A DNA stretch of 64,000 bases from Gnetum montanum (GCA_015680685.1 MNCI01012718.1:1177883-1241882), one strand, 5' to 3'; positions 24,361 to 35,631 are shown, counted from the first letter of the stretch. The notes: generated by a model from the letters alone, not told the origin. Made by a program: numbers and translations.

Positions 24361-25110
24361 AGCCAACAACAACAACACTCCAACGTCCAGACGGTCATGC
24401 TCACGCATGTTGTGACCAACTGGATCAAGGCAGGTCATCTTCCCTAGAAATTAACTGATTTGGGAAGCCCCCTCATCTATCTTCAGGTGGCAGGGAACAA
24501 GCCATGCAAAGCTCTTCTGGACTCAGGGTCAGGGGTCAATTTGATCTCTCATGACATGTACAAGAACTGGAACCTACCCCCGCTAAAGAAGAGCAACATC
24601 CAGCTCGAGTTAGCAGACCAATCCATCACCATTCCCTTGGGATTGGTGGAGGACATTGTGACCACCATCTATGGGTGGTCCTACCATGTTGATTTATTGG
24701 TCATCCATGTAGAGAACTGCAAGGGGAACTTCCCAATCATCATGGGAATGACCTAGCTAAGCACAGTGGATGCACGACTAGGCCTTCACGATCTATCCCT
24801 TAAAATTTCAAAGGAAAATCCTTTCGGGAAGGTCGAGAAGAAATGTGTTCCATGCATCGCATACAATGACTCAGGGTGCAACTGCATGCAAAAATTATGG
24901 TCCGCTAAGCGGATATCCCTTCAAGCATGCAGCCGGTGTACCGAGGAATCACCTGTTCAACAGTGCCTATATGCAATAGCCACCAACCAAGAAGGCACTC
25001 AGTGGCTGACAGTTGATCCTGCTAGCATTGCATTATGCATGGAACTATCAGAGGGGCTTGTACAAGCCTACATTGATAGCAGAGATGAAATGGAGGATAT
25101 TCATCAATAA
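24361..25110 (+). pseudogene. Aspartic protease of element C
   Basis: The open stretch 24460-24756 contains LLDSGSGVNLISHDMY with an intact DSG active site and FPIIMGM near its end, then a stop. 24766-25110 continues the post-protease linker (DARLGLHDLSLKIS, VQQCLYAIATNQEG). The linker runs to the RT N-terminus around 25180-25390. One TAG breaks the domain just before its last strand. Confidence 0.85.
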
Positions 25111-25389
25111 GTCTCCACTGTTGATGACCAAGATGACTAGGGGAAGCTAGAAATCCTTGAGAGCTTCAAACAAGAGCCCCTTGAGTTAAAGTCTTTAACG
25201 GCTCACTTAGAGTATGCATTTTTGCAAAATGGAAAGCTGGTAATCATTAATGCCACCCTTACTCTAGAACAGAAGAAGAAGTTGCTGGTGGTGGTAAACA
25301 AATGTGTTGCTACATTTGCATGATCATACCCTAAGTTGACTGGAGTTGATCCCAGGGTCTGCCAGCATCAGATCTATATTGACCCTTCT

Positions 25390-26250
25390 ATGAAACCACG
25401 ATGAAAACCACAAAGATCGTTGAATCCCAAATTGAAGCAGATTGTAAAAGATGAAATCAAACAATTGCTAAAGGTAGGATTCATCTATTCGGTCATCGAT
25501 AGAGAATGGGTTAGCCCACTCATTATCGTGCCCAAAAAAGATGGTAAGTGGAGGGTTTGTATTGATTTCCGGTTGCTCAATATGGTGACCTTCAAGGACC
25601 ACTTTCTGCTCCCATTTGTGGACTAGGTATTGGACACCATAGTAGGGCACCGCTACTACAGCTTTTTGGATGGTTATAGTGATTATAACCAAATCCAAAT
25701 AGCACCAGAGGACCAGGCCAAAACTACTTTCACAAGTCCATGGGGGACTTTCGCATACAAGAAGATGCCCTTTGGCCTGTGCAATGCGCCCGCTACATTC
25801 CAACGCCTTGTTCTAAGCATCTTCCAACAACAAATCGACAATGGTATGGAAGTCTTCATGGATGAATTCTCCACCTATGGGGCCACATTCGAGTAAGCCT
25901 TGGACCGTCTGGAGCAGGTTCTGAAAAGGTGTGTAGACATCAATCTGTGGCTTAATTGGTAGAAGAGCCATTTGATGGTCCAAGAGGGCATTGTGCTGGG
26001 GCATCGCATCTCACAAACAAGGATTATCGTTGATCCTGAAAAGATTAGGGTTATCCAAGGAATTACCTGCCAACCAAGTACCATCAAAGATGTTCGGTCA
26101 TTCCTTGGACACACTGGTTACTACCAGCGATTCATTGAAAACTTCTCAAAGATCACCAAGCTATTGGTAGAGCTAATAAAGAATGATACTCTGTTCATCT
26201 GGACCAAGGAATGCGAGTCTGCATTCCAAGTGCTCAAACAGAAACTTGTA
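25390..26250 (+). pseudogene. pol: Reverse transcriptase of element C (active-site change)
   Basis: This is an RNA- and DNA-dependent DNA polymerase. In order: KLKQIVKDEIKQLLK and VPKKDGKWRVCIDFRLLN (fingers), YSFLDGYSDYNQIQI (first catalytic Asp in FLD), MPFGLCNAPATFQR, then VFMDEFSTYG at 25855-25884 and the connection LGHRIS...RSFLGHTGYYQRFI. The catalytic pair, MDD in element A, is MDE here: the second Asp is Glu (25864-25866). Stops at about 25624, 25894 and 25960 are each a CAA/CAG-to-stop change when compared with element A. Confidence 0.93.
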
Positions 26251-26790
26251 GAAACTCTAGTTCTACAAGCCCTTGATTGGTCTAGACCCTTCCACATTAT
26301 GATGGACGCATCCAACTACGCCTTGGGAGTTATGCTTACACAGTGTGACGATCAGAAATGTCCTTATTATATCCACTGTGCAAGTCGTAGCATTTTGGAT
26401 GCTCAGTTGAACTACACCACCACCGAAAAGGAGTTGATGGTAGTGGTGGTCACCTTGGACAAATTTGGGCACTATGTGCTCGGATACGAGGTGTTTGTGC
26501 ATACTAACCACAGTGCTATCTGGTTCCTGATGAACAAACCAACGATGAGCCCCTGCATAATCTGGTGGCTAGTGATTCTTCAAGAGTTTGATCTTACCAT
26601 GGTAGATAGAAAGGGGACTGAGAATGTGGTTGCTGACCACTTGTCTTGGTTACGATGGGATGACGTAGAAGAGGAGGAGCCCTTATCCGACCAATTTCCA
26701 GATGAACTCCTCTTCACAGGCACGGTTGATCCACAAGTACCCAAGGAATCCCCTTGGTTCAGCTACATCCTCACCTACCTCACCACTCAA
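26251..26790 (+). pseudogene. pol: RNase H of element C (third acidic residue Asn)
   Basis: The open stretch 25972-27093 includes FHIMMDASNYALGVMLTQ (first Asp), YTTTEKELMVVV (Glu), VHTNHSAIWFLMNKP and TENVVADHLSWLRW (last Asp). The third motif, TDH in most Ty3/gypsy RNases H, is TNH at 26503-26511. Element A has the same Asn, so the change predates both insertions. It may be a lineage-wide variant rather than simple decay. A linker to integrase follows. Confidence 0.88.
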
Positions 26791-28100
26791 GAGTTGCCCA
26801 AGGAGTGGAACCATCGGCAGAAACAACAGTTTCTCCATAAGGCCAAGCATTTCATGGAGGTCAATGGCCACCTTTACAAGGTGTGCGTAGATGGCTTGGT
26901 TCGATGGTGTGTACCTGATGGTGATACATTGCATGTCCTCCAAGATGCTCATGAGGGCCCTTGTGGGGGCCACTATGTTGGACGTCGCACTGCCATTAAG
27001 ATCCTACTTGTAGGTATTACTGGCCCACCATTTCCAGGGATGCACAATGGTTTGCCTGCTCCTGCGAACAATGCCAGAGGGACGGTGGGATGACGGCACG
27101 GTTAGAGGGACCTCAACAGTGGATCCAACCACTAGAGCCCTTCGACATTTTGGGTATCAACTTCATGGGACCCATCACACCCCTATCAAATCGAAAGGCA
27201 TACATCATTGTAGCTGTAGACTACTGTACAAAGTGGGAAGAAGCGGAACTCATCATCGACTGTTCTTCCAGCACTACCACATGATTTTTCAAACAACAAA
27301 TCATCAACAGGTTTGGAGTGCCACGTGCACTTATTTCTGATAATGGAACTCATTTTACAGGTGTGACTTTTCGAAAGCTCATGCAACGCTTAGGGGTAAT
27401 GCATAAATTTACCACTCCCTATCACCCCCAAGCCAACGGGTAGGCTGAAGTAACCAATAGGGAGATCACCAAGATCCTTACCTGAACCATCAACAAATAT
27501 AGGAGAGATTGGAGCACTAAGCTTAACGATGCCCTATGGGCCTATCGCTCCACTTGGAAACGTCTTGTAGGGTACTCTCCCTATGAGTTAGTTTATGGAA
27601 AGTTGCCAACACTTCCAATTCAGGTCGAACTCCACACACTATCCACCGCCAGTGACTTGGGCCTTGACCTACCGCTAGCACAACGAGAACGACTGATCAA
27701 TTTAAGTGTGCTAGATAAGAACCGATTAGTGGTTCTATCCCCCAATGAGATCCACAAGGCCTACAACAAAAAATGACACAATCTTAGGATCTGGAAGGTC
27801 TCGTTCAAATGTGGAGACAAAGTACAGTATTGCAACCCCTCACACATATCCCAACTGACCAAGTTTCAAACATTGTTGGAGGGACCTTACATTGTCTCCG
27901 AAACCTTCCCATCCGGGGCCTTGCTCATCCACAAACCTGCGGAGCCCACCAAAACACAGTTAGTCAACCGCCAACAACTAAAACCTTTCTACGAACTCCA
28001 CTCAACCAGTGCACTCACCTCATCATCACTCGGTCAGCCACGCTCCATTTTTCATGTCTCATCCTTTCCATCCAGTCGTGGGGGAGACCATCATCCTTGC
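26791..28100 (+). pseudogene. pol: Integrase of element C (decayed)
   Basis: The N-terminal zinc-binding region begins HEGPCGGHYVGRRTA (about 26950-26990), then shifts frame near 27010. The core at 27090-27284 has IIVAVDYCTKWEEA (first catalytic Asp). NGTHF with the second Asp is at about 27345-27357 and NREI with the Glu near 27457-27468; a TAG lies just before the last. The C-terminal module at 27873-28103 reads LEGPYIVSETFPSGALLIH (GPY type). The order and spacing are normal for Athila. At least two stops and two frameshifts disable it. Confidence 0.9.
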
Positions 28101-29639
28101 TGAATTATTCTGCTACACCCCTCGCCGTTTTGTCATTTTTTGTTTTACACTTTTTTGTTTTTCACCATCGTTTATACGTTTGAAAATTCTTTACACATTT
28201 TTTCCTTTCTTTGCTTATTTTTCGTTTCTTTGGGGATGTTTTATTTTTTATGTTTTTTGCGTAATTGCTAATTTTTTGTCTTGTTGTCTTCAGATGTTTG
28301 GTGCGGATGGTTTTCGTTGCGATGGGTAATGTGCACTTGTCCACCTAGTTGTCTAGTTTCTGCCCTCGCATGGTTCTTTTTGGACTTTACATCTACTTTT
28401 CACTCATAACATCGACGGTGAGTTCACGTCATCCACCCATTCACCCACTCCATGGTTTTCCTTTTGTTGTGAACATGCAACCCCTTCACTTAACAACATT
28501 TTAATAAATGTGTGACTTGTGTGGTTCCCAGACTTGGGGATGAACCAATGATTTGAATTGGGTGCGACTTCAAGGGGAATGCAGTATTCGTTGCTCTATT
28601 CTACCCTCTGAGGTTGTTGGTTTGTCCTTATGGATTTCCTACCACTCCATGTTCTTCTCTCCATGGAAGTTTTTGGGAAGTTTGACCTTGCATGGTGTGG
28701 TCCTCACTGAAAAAAATTCAAAAAAAAAACAAAAAATGAGCAAAAACAAAATAAAAGAAATAAACATGAGAATTCAAATCACACCCCTTGGTTGGATGCA
28801 TGCGCACATGCATGGGTCTTTGCATGGTGTGGTTCCCCTGAAAAGAAAAACAAATCACTGTGTGGGAATTCAAAGCACAGCCCTTAGACCACCCCTCACG
28901 GGCCACCGCACTAGTTATGGGACTTTCTTGGTCCCTTCTAACTTTGTCCTATTTCACTTCCTTCCTCTCATGTTTGTTGGAGTGGTGGTTCTCTGTGAGG
29001 TCATTCTTGCTTCCTTGGGGGATAACCGGGACTTCGTCTATTGCTGCAATGTCACTGCATGTGGATGGTTTTGGGTCTGAACTTAGGAACCGTTCTATCG
29101 GGTCATTTAGCCACATCTTCACATGGGGTTCATGTGACCGACGATCGGAATACCATTCTCTCATCTCTCTCTTCACCCAGTTCTCTCCGTAACTCACCTC
29201 ATTGCCTATCTTATGTTGTGAAGGTTTTTCGTGATTTCCATAGATTTCCATGCCTTGGCGGGATCTCTTAGGTTGGAGTCTTACCTCGAGAACACCATTT
29301 CTTGGCCCTGGGGCCCATGGACCCCAGTGTCGAGGGCTATGCAGGGGCTACTAAGGCTATGGCCTGCTATGGGGAGGACCCACCTGCATCTCCTTGGTCC
29401 CTCTTGTTAAGTCTCCCATCCTTTCGATTTCACGGTTGACTCATTTTCGGATCCCATCGCTCGATTTATTTCCCGCGGAGTTCTTTTTGAGTCCCATTCT
29501 CCTATTTTTTTCTCCTTTTTGTGCCCAATTACCTTCCTCATGTCCTAATCCATGTCTGAGCCTCTCACGCGCTTCAACTGCTCCAATTTGGCATTTCAAA
29601 TTCATCATTTTGGGCTTGTTCAAGGTTGGTCAACAATGG
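28101..29639 (+). other. Non-coding spacer between pol and the additional ORF of C
   Basis: No supportable gene. The first 800 bp match the 3' non-coding regions of A, B and D, including two tandem copies of the GCATGGTGTGG/GAATTCAAAGCAC module (about 28686-28885). In B and D this region leads directly to the polypurine tract and LTR; in C it leads to the additional ORF instead. Confidence 0.7.
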
Positions 29640-29760
29640 TAAACGGGTGCACATCCTTACGTTGACGAGGCCCTGTCGACATAGTGACTGCGTATACGTG
29701 GCCCCTTCAATGTAGCGTCCAATTCCTATATATACCCACCGCACTTTGTCATTTTTTTCA
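29640..29760 (+). promoter_or_regulatory. Probable internal promoter upstream of the additional ORF of C
   Basis: The segment has CGTTGACGAGGCCC, GTCGACATAG and CGTATACGTGGCCCC blocks followed by TATATATA at 29727-29734. Element C's own LTR U3 has the same kind of blocks (GTCGACGTGGCCCC, TACGTAGC) about 35 bp before its TATAAATA box. The internal copy looks like a diverged U3 core placed about 380 bp before the ATG at 30115. Function is inferred; no transcript evidence is available. Confidence 0.5.
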
Positions 29761-29881
29761 TCATTTAGAGTCCAAATTGGGGGGATTTTTTGCCATTTTT
29801 TCTACCTAAACTTTCCCAACGCACCTACATTCCACCGCGAGTCTGCATCAACTGAATCCTTTCCCTTTTTAGCAACCAGAG

Positions 29882-30114
29882 GTATGGTCTCAGTCGTGGG
29901 GGGGGGGGGGGGAGATGTGTCTATGTGTAATTAATTAATTAATTAATTAGTTGGTTAATTACGGAAACTTTGGCCCTAACCCATAAATTAACACTCCAGA
30001 AGACTTAATGATGTGCCTATGCCAAAAACATAACTTGGTCAAATGGAGAAAGTGTATAAGAACCCTCTTAAGCTACTTATGTACAGTCTAACGGGTGGTT
30101 ATGTTTGATTGCAG
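29882..30114 (+). other. Probable 5'-leader intron of the additional ORF of C
   Basis: A donor-like CCAGAG|GTATGG at 29881/29882 and an acceptor-like TTTGATTGCAG ending at 30114 enclose 233 bp that are AT-rich and contain a G15 run and an AATT repeat. The base after the acceptor is the A of the ATG that starts the additional ORF. The fit to plant splice consensus and the exact placement next to the ATG support it, but it is a prediction. Confidence 0.45.
29898..29949 (+). repeat. G15 run followed by (TTAA)n
   Basis: Fifteen consecutive G at 29898-29912, then an ATTAATTAATT repeat to 29949, both inside the probable intron. Confidence 0.9.
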
Positions 30115-32970
30115 ATGGCACCCAAACTGAGGCATCCAAGGGATGAAGGACCATCACAACCAAGGGACAAGCACCCATGCACAAGAAGGGGATGAGGTGC
30201 GCAACCACCAGAGCATGTGGAGGGCTCTCATGCAACAGGGCCCCTCTACGACAGACCAGATGTGGAATCTGTTCATCAGATTCCCAAAGAGGAGATTCCC
30301 AGTGAGCAATTGATCGGGGATGAGACCCCTTAGATAGCACCATAGCTTGAGGTCCCCCTGACCCAAGCCTGCCTTGATGCTATCATGCCGCATGAGATGC
30401 AGCGAATGGTCCTTCAAGAGCTAAATTTTGGACCATTCCTTGAGAACGAGCCAGAAGACGTGAGGCTCCAACTACAGAACTCTCCGATGTAGCCAATCAT
30501 CACAACCAGTGGTGAATGGTACTTAGGAGAAACTTATCTCTTCTGGAAAAATCGGCAACCAAGGTCTAGAATAAGAATCAAAGACATTTATGTCTCTTAC
30601 TCTTCGAAGGCGATAATGCAGGCTCTGGGGTTCCCCAAAACTAGGGTAGATGTGGTAGAAATTCCAAAGCAGGCCGATCCAAAGGTCATGGCACAATAAA
30701 TCAAACAATTCTATGGGGTAGAATGCAAGAAGTTCAGCTCCCTAACCACGGTGGAAAGAGTATACTCAAAGATCATGTCTTACCACTTGAACCCAACGGT
30801 AAGTCCCAGTAAAATCACAGCCTTCTCCACCCATGCGTGTGCTTCTTGGAGTGGGAAATTTCCCATGAGTCTTCCACAGCTACTATTTTTGGAGATTGAA
30901 AAAAGGTTCACTGAGAATGAACATGGAAGGTGAGCTCTCCCCTTTCCCTACCTAATCCGAAAGCTATGCAAACGGGCAGGGATAGCATGGTATTCCAACG
31001 ATATAATCTGGCATGCCACAATTACCTTGTGGCGAGAGATGATGAAAGAAAAAACTCCTGCCACCACACATATAGAGGAGGAGTAGTAACCACCTCCACC
31101 ACCTGCACAAACAATGTAGTCGGGCTCGTAAACAACGACAGAGTACATCTCGCGAGATCCGGGAAATGCTCCCGAGCCAACAGGAGCAATCTGGCAGGAC
31201 TGGTGAAGGAGAAGACCCGTCGATCTATCGTCCTTCCATGAGCCACCTGGAGCAAGTGGCTCAATCAGTTAGCTTTCTTGAAAGAGCAGGGCTAGTATTC
31301 TCCACTGCCCAAGCACAAGCTCCAACCAGAATAGATCCAACCATCCGAGAGGTGACAGTGTCAACCAAACAGTTATTCCCTAAAATTTTAGGGAATGCTG
31401 TTACCTTCTCGGTATGCTTGGAAGACGGTGAAGGGGCGACGGGCCTGGTGATGCAGCACCAAGGATAGGAAGTTGCAACCGAAGTAGTTGCTAATACAAT
31501 CGCTACAACTCTCAACGCACCGGCAGCACTCGTAACAAACATTCATGGACTACAAGATGTACAGGTGTCTGTTGGAGCTTTGCGTAGCCAAATTGATGTA
31601 GCCCAACACGAAGAGTTGTTGGACCGACTTGTGGGAACCGGGCAACCACTTCCGGATGTCTTTGACCTTTTGGACAACATTACTACAATCCAATCAGAGC
31701 TGCTCTTGGCAAGGGGCAAGAGCCTTATGTTAGAAGGGAAACTTGAAGCTGCTCAAGATGCTTATCAGTGCTTGGCAACGGAGGTAGCCTAATTATGAGC
31801 CCAACTTGCCGATTCAGCCATCCTTGACCGCAACATCACCAGGGATGAAGCTTTTCAATAGCTTCAACTTAGACTTCAGATAGTTAAGGATGTGCGGGAG
31901 ACAGCGATCCTCAACAAGTCCGTGGCAGATGCCCAAGCGTATCACTTAGAAAAGGACTTGGCGGTGGTTCGCCAGGAGAACGTGCGGCTGACCGCGGAGG
32001 TTCATCGTCTGCGTAATGTTGGTGCGAAAAATGAACACATGAAAACTTTCATCCACCAACAACAGGAGGAGCTAGCCAGGGTGAACGCTGACATAAGAAG
32101 GTTGGCTACTGAAAATCAGAATCTGTCAATGGAGGAGGTTCGGGCATTGCAACAGAAGTTTTCAATTGAAATTACCGCTTGGAAGAATGAGGCCCTGATA
32201 TTCGAAATAGACAAAAATCATTATAGGGACCAAGTGGGATTGTAGAAGGAAGTGAACGAGAAGCATATTCAAGTCGTAAAGGCCAGATGAACCAAACACT
32301 CCAGCAGCTCCGAGAGAGAGGTGATCCATGGCAACCTATCTTCGATGGATTGAACAACTACAATAAAGCTAAAATTGGCCTAAAGGAGCTATAGATTGAA
32401 GAGATGACAAAATACATGGAGTTGGCCAACCTCCAATATGCAAACTTGGCTATGCTCACAGCTGGGAGACCATGGTCAGAATTGGAGAAACAAGTGGTCA
32501 TCTCGTATTCTCTATACAAGGGAGAGTTCTAGGCACACAAAGCAACAAAGCAAAAGTTGCAAACGGCAAACACAAAACTCGCGGTCCTCCACACAAGCTT
32601 TGAAGGATAACGTACAGTTGCAGAAGACCTGGCCCAAAGAATGAATGACTACCAGTAGCTGCAGGCATCAATCTGAGCATTCGACATCGAATGCAAGTAG
32701 TTCGCAGCCTGGTTCGTCAACTTAAAGGAACTCCTTCCAGCATTGACATGCCCTTGGGAGGTTCCATCTCTAGCACACATTGGAGAAGCTGCCTGGACTA
32801 TGAACGATCCCTGAAGCAAGGAAGAAAAGATGAGGGCTCTAGTGGAGGCTTTTCGACTACCTCCAAAAGTGGCAGTTTCTATAGGGCAACCGCCATCCAT
32901 GCCGCCACCAACGCATGGGTCAAAGGCTGGAGAAGGTCTGTCAAAACCACCACACCCAGGGACAGTGTGA
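30115..32970 (+). pseudogene. Additional ORF of element C, about 950 codons, coiled-coil protein of unknown function
   Basis: Starting at ATG 30115 (MAPKLRHPRDEG) one frame can be followed to about 31090, interrupted only by scattered stops, through GEWYLGETYLFWKN, ALGFPKTRVDVVEIP, VERVYSKIMSYHLNP and LPFPYLIRKLCKRAGI. A frame change near 31100-31166 leads to a second stretch (31166-32245) rich in heptad-like Leu/Ala/Glu (QSELLLARGKSLMLEGKLEA, VVRQENVRLTAEVHRL), a likely coiled coil. After another frame change (32250-32410) a third stretch (EDLAQRMNDYQ, MRALVEAFRLPPKVAVSIG) ends in a Pro-rich tail and TGA at 32968. The LPFPxLI stretch recalls 'putative plant transposon protein'/Athila ORF families, from memory. 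I see no transmembrane or Env-like signals. Confidence 0.65.
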
Positions 32971-33174
32971 TCTCCTCTAGCAATTTTATGCATCATCCTA
33001 CATAGTAGACGCTCTAGGACTGACAAAGTGTTCAATTTTGTCTCTGAACACCGTCATTTTTGTAACTTGTCCTCCTCTATAACTCGGGCACTCAGTCAAA
33101 TTCATGTTATATCATGTGCGTGTTTTGTTATGTGTGTTGTAAATAAGAATCCATACCTTCCAAATTGTAGAGTA

Positions 33175-33209
33175 ACTCGAGGACGAGTTTTTACTCAGTC
33201 ATGGGGGTA
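33175..33209 (+). other. Polypurine tract and pre-LTR hairpin of element C
   Basis: CTCGAGGACGAG (4-bp stem CTCG/CGAG) is followed by a T-rich stretch and CATGGGGGTA directly before the 3' LTR. The same arrangement precedes the 3' LTRs of B and D. The G-run is the probable primer for plus-strand synthesis. Confidence 0.75.
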
Positions 33210-34145
33210 TGATGAAGTGTCTTTGAGTCGATGCGTTGACTAAGCCACGTATAAGGGGCTGCATCGATGCGGGCCAGTCAACGTAGCTTCCCTACATCTA
33301 TGCGGGCTCATCGATGTAGCTTCCCTACATCGACGTGGCCCCATTTACGCAGCCGCCTATCTCGGCCTATAAATAAGAGGGCCTTCCGCCTCGTTGAGGC
33401 ATCTTTTTTAGTCAGTTATAGCGGAGCTCTTGCAGTTTGTTCCTGTAGGAGATAGAATATTTTCCAAGTGCCCACAGCAGGTGTAAGAAAAGTGATCAGC
33501 TCTTTATTCAAGCGTTGATGTATCTGAGCCCATTGGCGTGACAACAATAAAGATGAACTATTCAAGCATTCCTTGCAGCATTTGGACTTAGCTCTTTTAT
33601 GCATTTAGTAGTTTAAGATGTTTATGATTTGTTAGTTACATGTTAATTGTTTAAGTTTCTATTATTGTTATCTCAATCACTATCGTTCAATTGTAGTTTG
33701 TAAAGGCTATAAGTACGACCATCTCGAACGTAAATCAAACACTTGGTAAACCCAGTGACGCTTAACGTCTGGTAACCCAGAAGTGTTAGGAGATGCTCAG
33801 AACGTGTTCAAAAGATGGGATAAGATACTTATGCTAGGAATAGTTAAAGTACAAGCTAGGGTAATTATAGATTATATTATAATTTATTCCTTAATTTTCA
33901 TACATTAAATTAGCCACCAAAATATATGCAAAAAGATATAAAAATCATTAGCCTTAATCTCACTTAACCATTGTAAAGAGGAAATCACAAATGAGATTAG
34001 GAAGATAGTGACCATTCTAACCCAAGGTTTCGCTGGTTAGAGTTTGGTGTATGTTAAGTGCTTACAGTCTACGAAATTCAACCGAGTCACATGTGAATGC
34101 CCATGATTCGTATGGTTGGGCATAGGGGTACCTAGCCGCTCATCA
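33210..34145 (+). repeat. 3' LTR of element C
   Basis: The 936 bp LTR runs from TGATGAAGTG to CATCA. TATA-like CCTATAAATAAGAGG is at about 33366-33380. A 33-bp U3 unit (ATGCGGG...CTTCCCTAC) is tandemly doubled at about 33267-33332. The paired motif TTGGTAAACCCA/CTGGTAACCCA is at 33743 and 33769. Confidence 0.93.
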
Positions 34146-34150
34146 ATCCC
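34146..34150. repeat. Target site duplication of C, right copy (ATCCC)
   Basis: ATCCC directly follows the 3' LTR and equals 20958-20962. Confidence 0.92.
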
Positions 34151-35560
34151 TTTGCGAATAATCATGGCTAGGACAACGGTGTAACAGTGCATAATATCGA
34201 CCCATGGTAGCATCCAAGGGTTCATGTCCTCCTTGTTTCTAGCCTTGGATTTTCTTTCGCAAGTTAGACACTCAGGAGTACATTTGGTACTTGTCATTAA
34301 ATAGTTCTAACAAAGTACTCCACCTATGAATGGATTCCGGTTCTAAAGACCAATACCAACTTTCCACTTCTTTAACTAGTGTCTATGGAAACAACTTAAG
34401 TTTTTGTCATTCGTTCTCTATATTTTGTAAGGCACACGCATCATGGAATGTTTATAAGTGATTCTGAGGATCAGTGTTGTATCCCCCTTCAAATCATGGG
34501 ATATTGTTCATAGCTAATTTCTTGATCCTACTATCTTTCTGATGCCTTGTTGGAATTCTAACAACCTCAGTTATGACCAACATACTTTGAGTAGCGAGTA
34601 GGGGTTCATCATGATTGTCTCATCCATGGCGTCTATGATGCCTACGTTGTTCCCTACTCTCCCTTCTTCTATGTCATGACTCTCTAGAGTGCCCTCATCC
34701 CCTTTCCTGGCTATTTCGTTTATGACTTCCACGTTGCCTACCTTTATCCCCATGGTCTTTTTCCTTATGACTGCATCTGAATACTGAAGGAGAGGATGAA
34801 AGAGATGATGAAGGTGAAGAAGAAGGAGAACCGTCATCATGATGATGTCTACTACCTTCTCTTCTATGGTCTTAGCCTCGATCGTGATTGTGATTAAAAT
34901 GTCAATCTTTATCATGTGTCTATGTCCCTTTTTTAGACCCTTTGTGCTTGTGGGTATCAGAACCTAGGTTATGAATAGTGGGATGAAGGTTCTGATACAC
35001 AACCTCGTGGCCAAAGTTAAGGGGAGGAACATCATTGTGTGGACGACTGCCTGAGGCAGGTTCACCACCCTCATTTTTGCTTAAGACATGTGGGACATCC
35101 TGCTACCACTTACCCTTCAAAGACTTATGATGTCTCTCCTGTTGCAAATCCCTTTGACATTATGCCTCTGTGGGATGGTATTCTCTCGAGTCATGGTCTT
35201 GCACAATGTATTTTGCATGTAAGTGTGGCATGCCAATTCATGTGAGGGCATGAAGAAGCATGCTTGGGACTAAACAATTGGGAGGTAACACTATGTTACC
35301 TTCTAAGTCTCGCCAACATAGTTGTTCATCTTGATAGAGGATAAAGGTGAAGTCTGGTATATACTTATCAGGATGAATATATACCACTCGAACTTGTTGA
35401 GGGACTGGCGAATCAACATCATGTGTATTACGTCGTCGATTATTTCCTATTTCAGACCTAGGTGATGAGGTGCTTTCATATGAAGAAGGAGACATATTTG
35501 CCTGTTCAGTGTGCAATGTATTCTTGTTTATTATTTTCTCAATCAACCCTAAGGGTTCGT
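34151..35560 (-). pseudogene. gag: N-terminal gag of element B
   Basis: On the minus strand, 35238-35546 is open and reads DFTFILYQDEQLCWRDLEGN, the same N-terminal gag segment as in D and C. A His/Arg/Ser/Asp-rich stretch follows (34571-34915, frame-broken), then the start of the capsid-like core with WVDIMHCYT-type sequence (about 34160-34210). The core is cut by the insertion of C at GGGAT and continues at 20957. Confidence 0.82.
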
Positions 35561-35610
35561 TCCAATAATGTGAATGATTTCCTATGTTCTACTTAGTGCA
35601 CAAACAACTA

Positions 35611-35630
35611 AGTTCCTGACAACGATGCCA
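35611..35630 (-). other. Primer binding site of element B (tRNA-Asp-like)
   Basis: The minus strand reads TGGCATCGTTGTCAGGAACT, one base after the 5' LTR end at 35632. It is a diverged tRNA-Asp complement. Confidence 0.78.
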
Positions 35631-35631
35631 A

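Larger units (their letters stand above)
20963..34145 (+). mobile_element. Element C: long Athila-type retrotransposon with an additional ORF, nested in B
   Basis: The element is 13.2 kb, on the plus strand, with LTRs at 20963-21844 and 33210-34145, target duplication ATCCC and a tRNA-Asp-like primer site. The order is gag, protease, RT, RNase H, integrase, 1.5 kb non-coding, an internal promoter-like segment, an extra coding region of about 950 codons, polypurine tract, 3' LTR. It is the only element in the window that still has all pol domains and the only one with the additional ORF. Its domains carry stops and key-residue changes, so it is dead. Confidence 0.96.
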
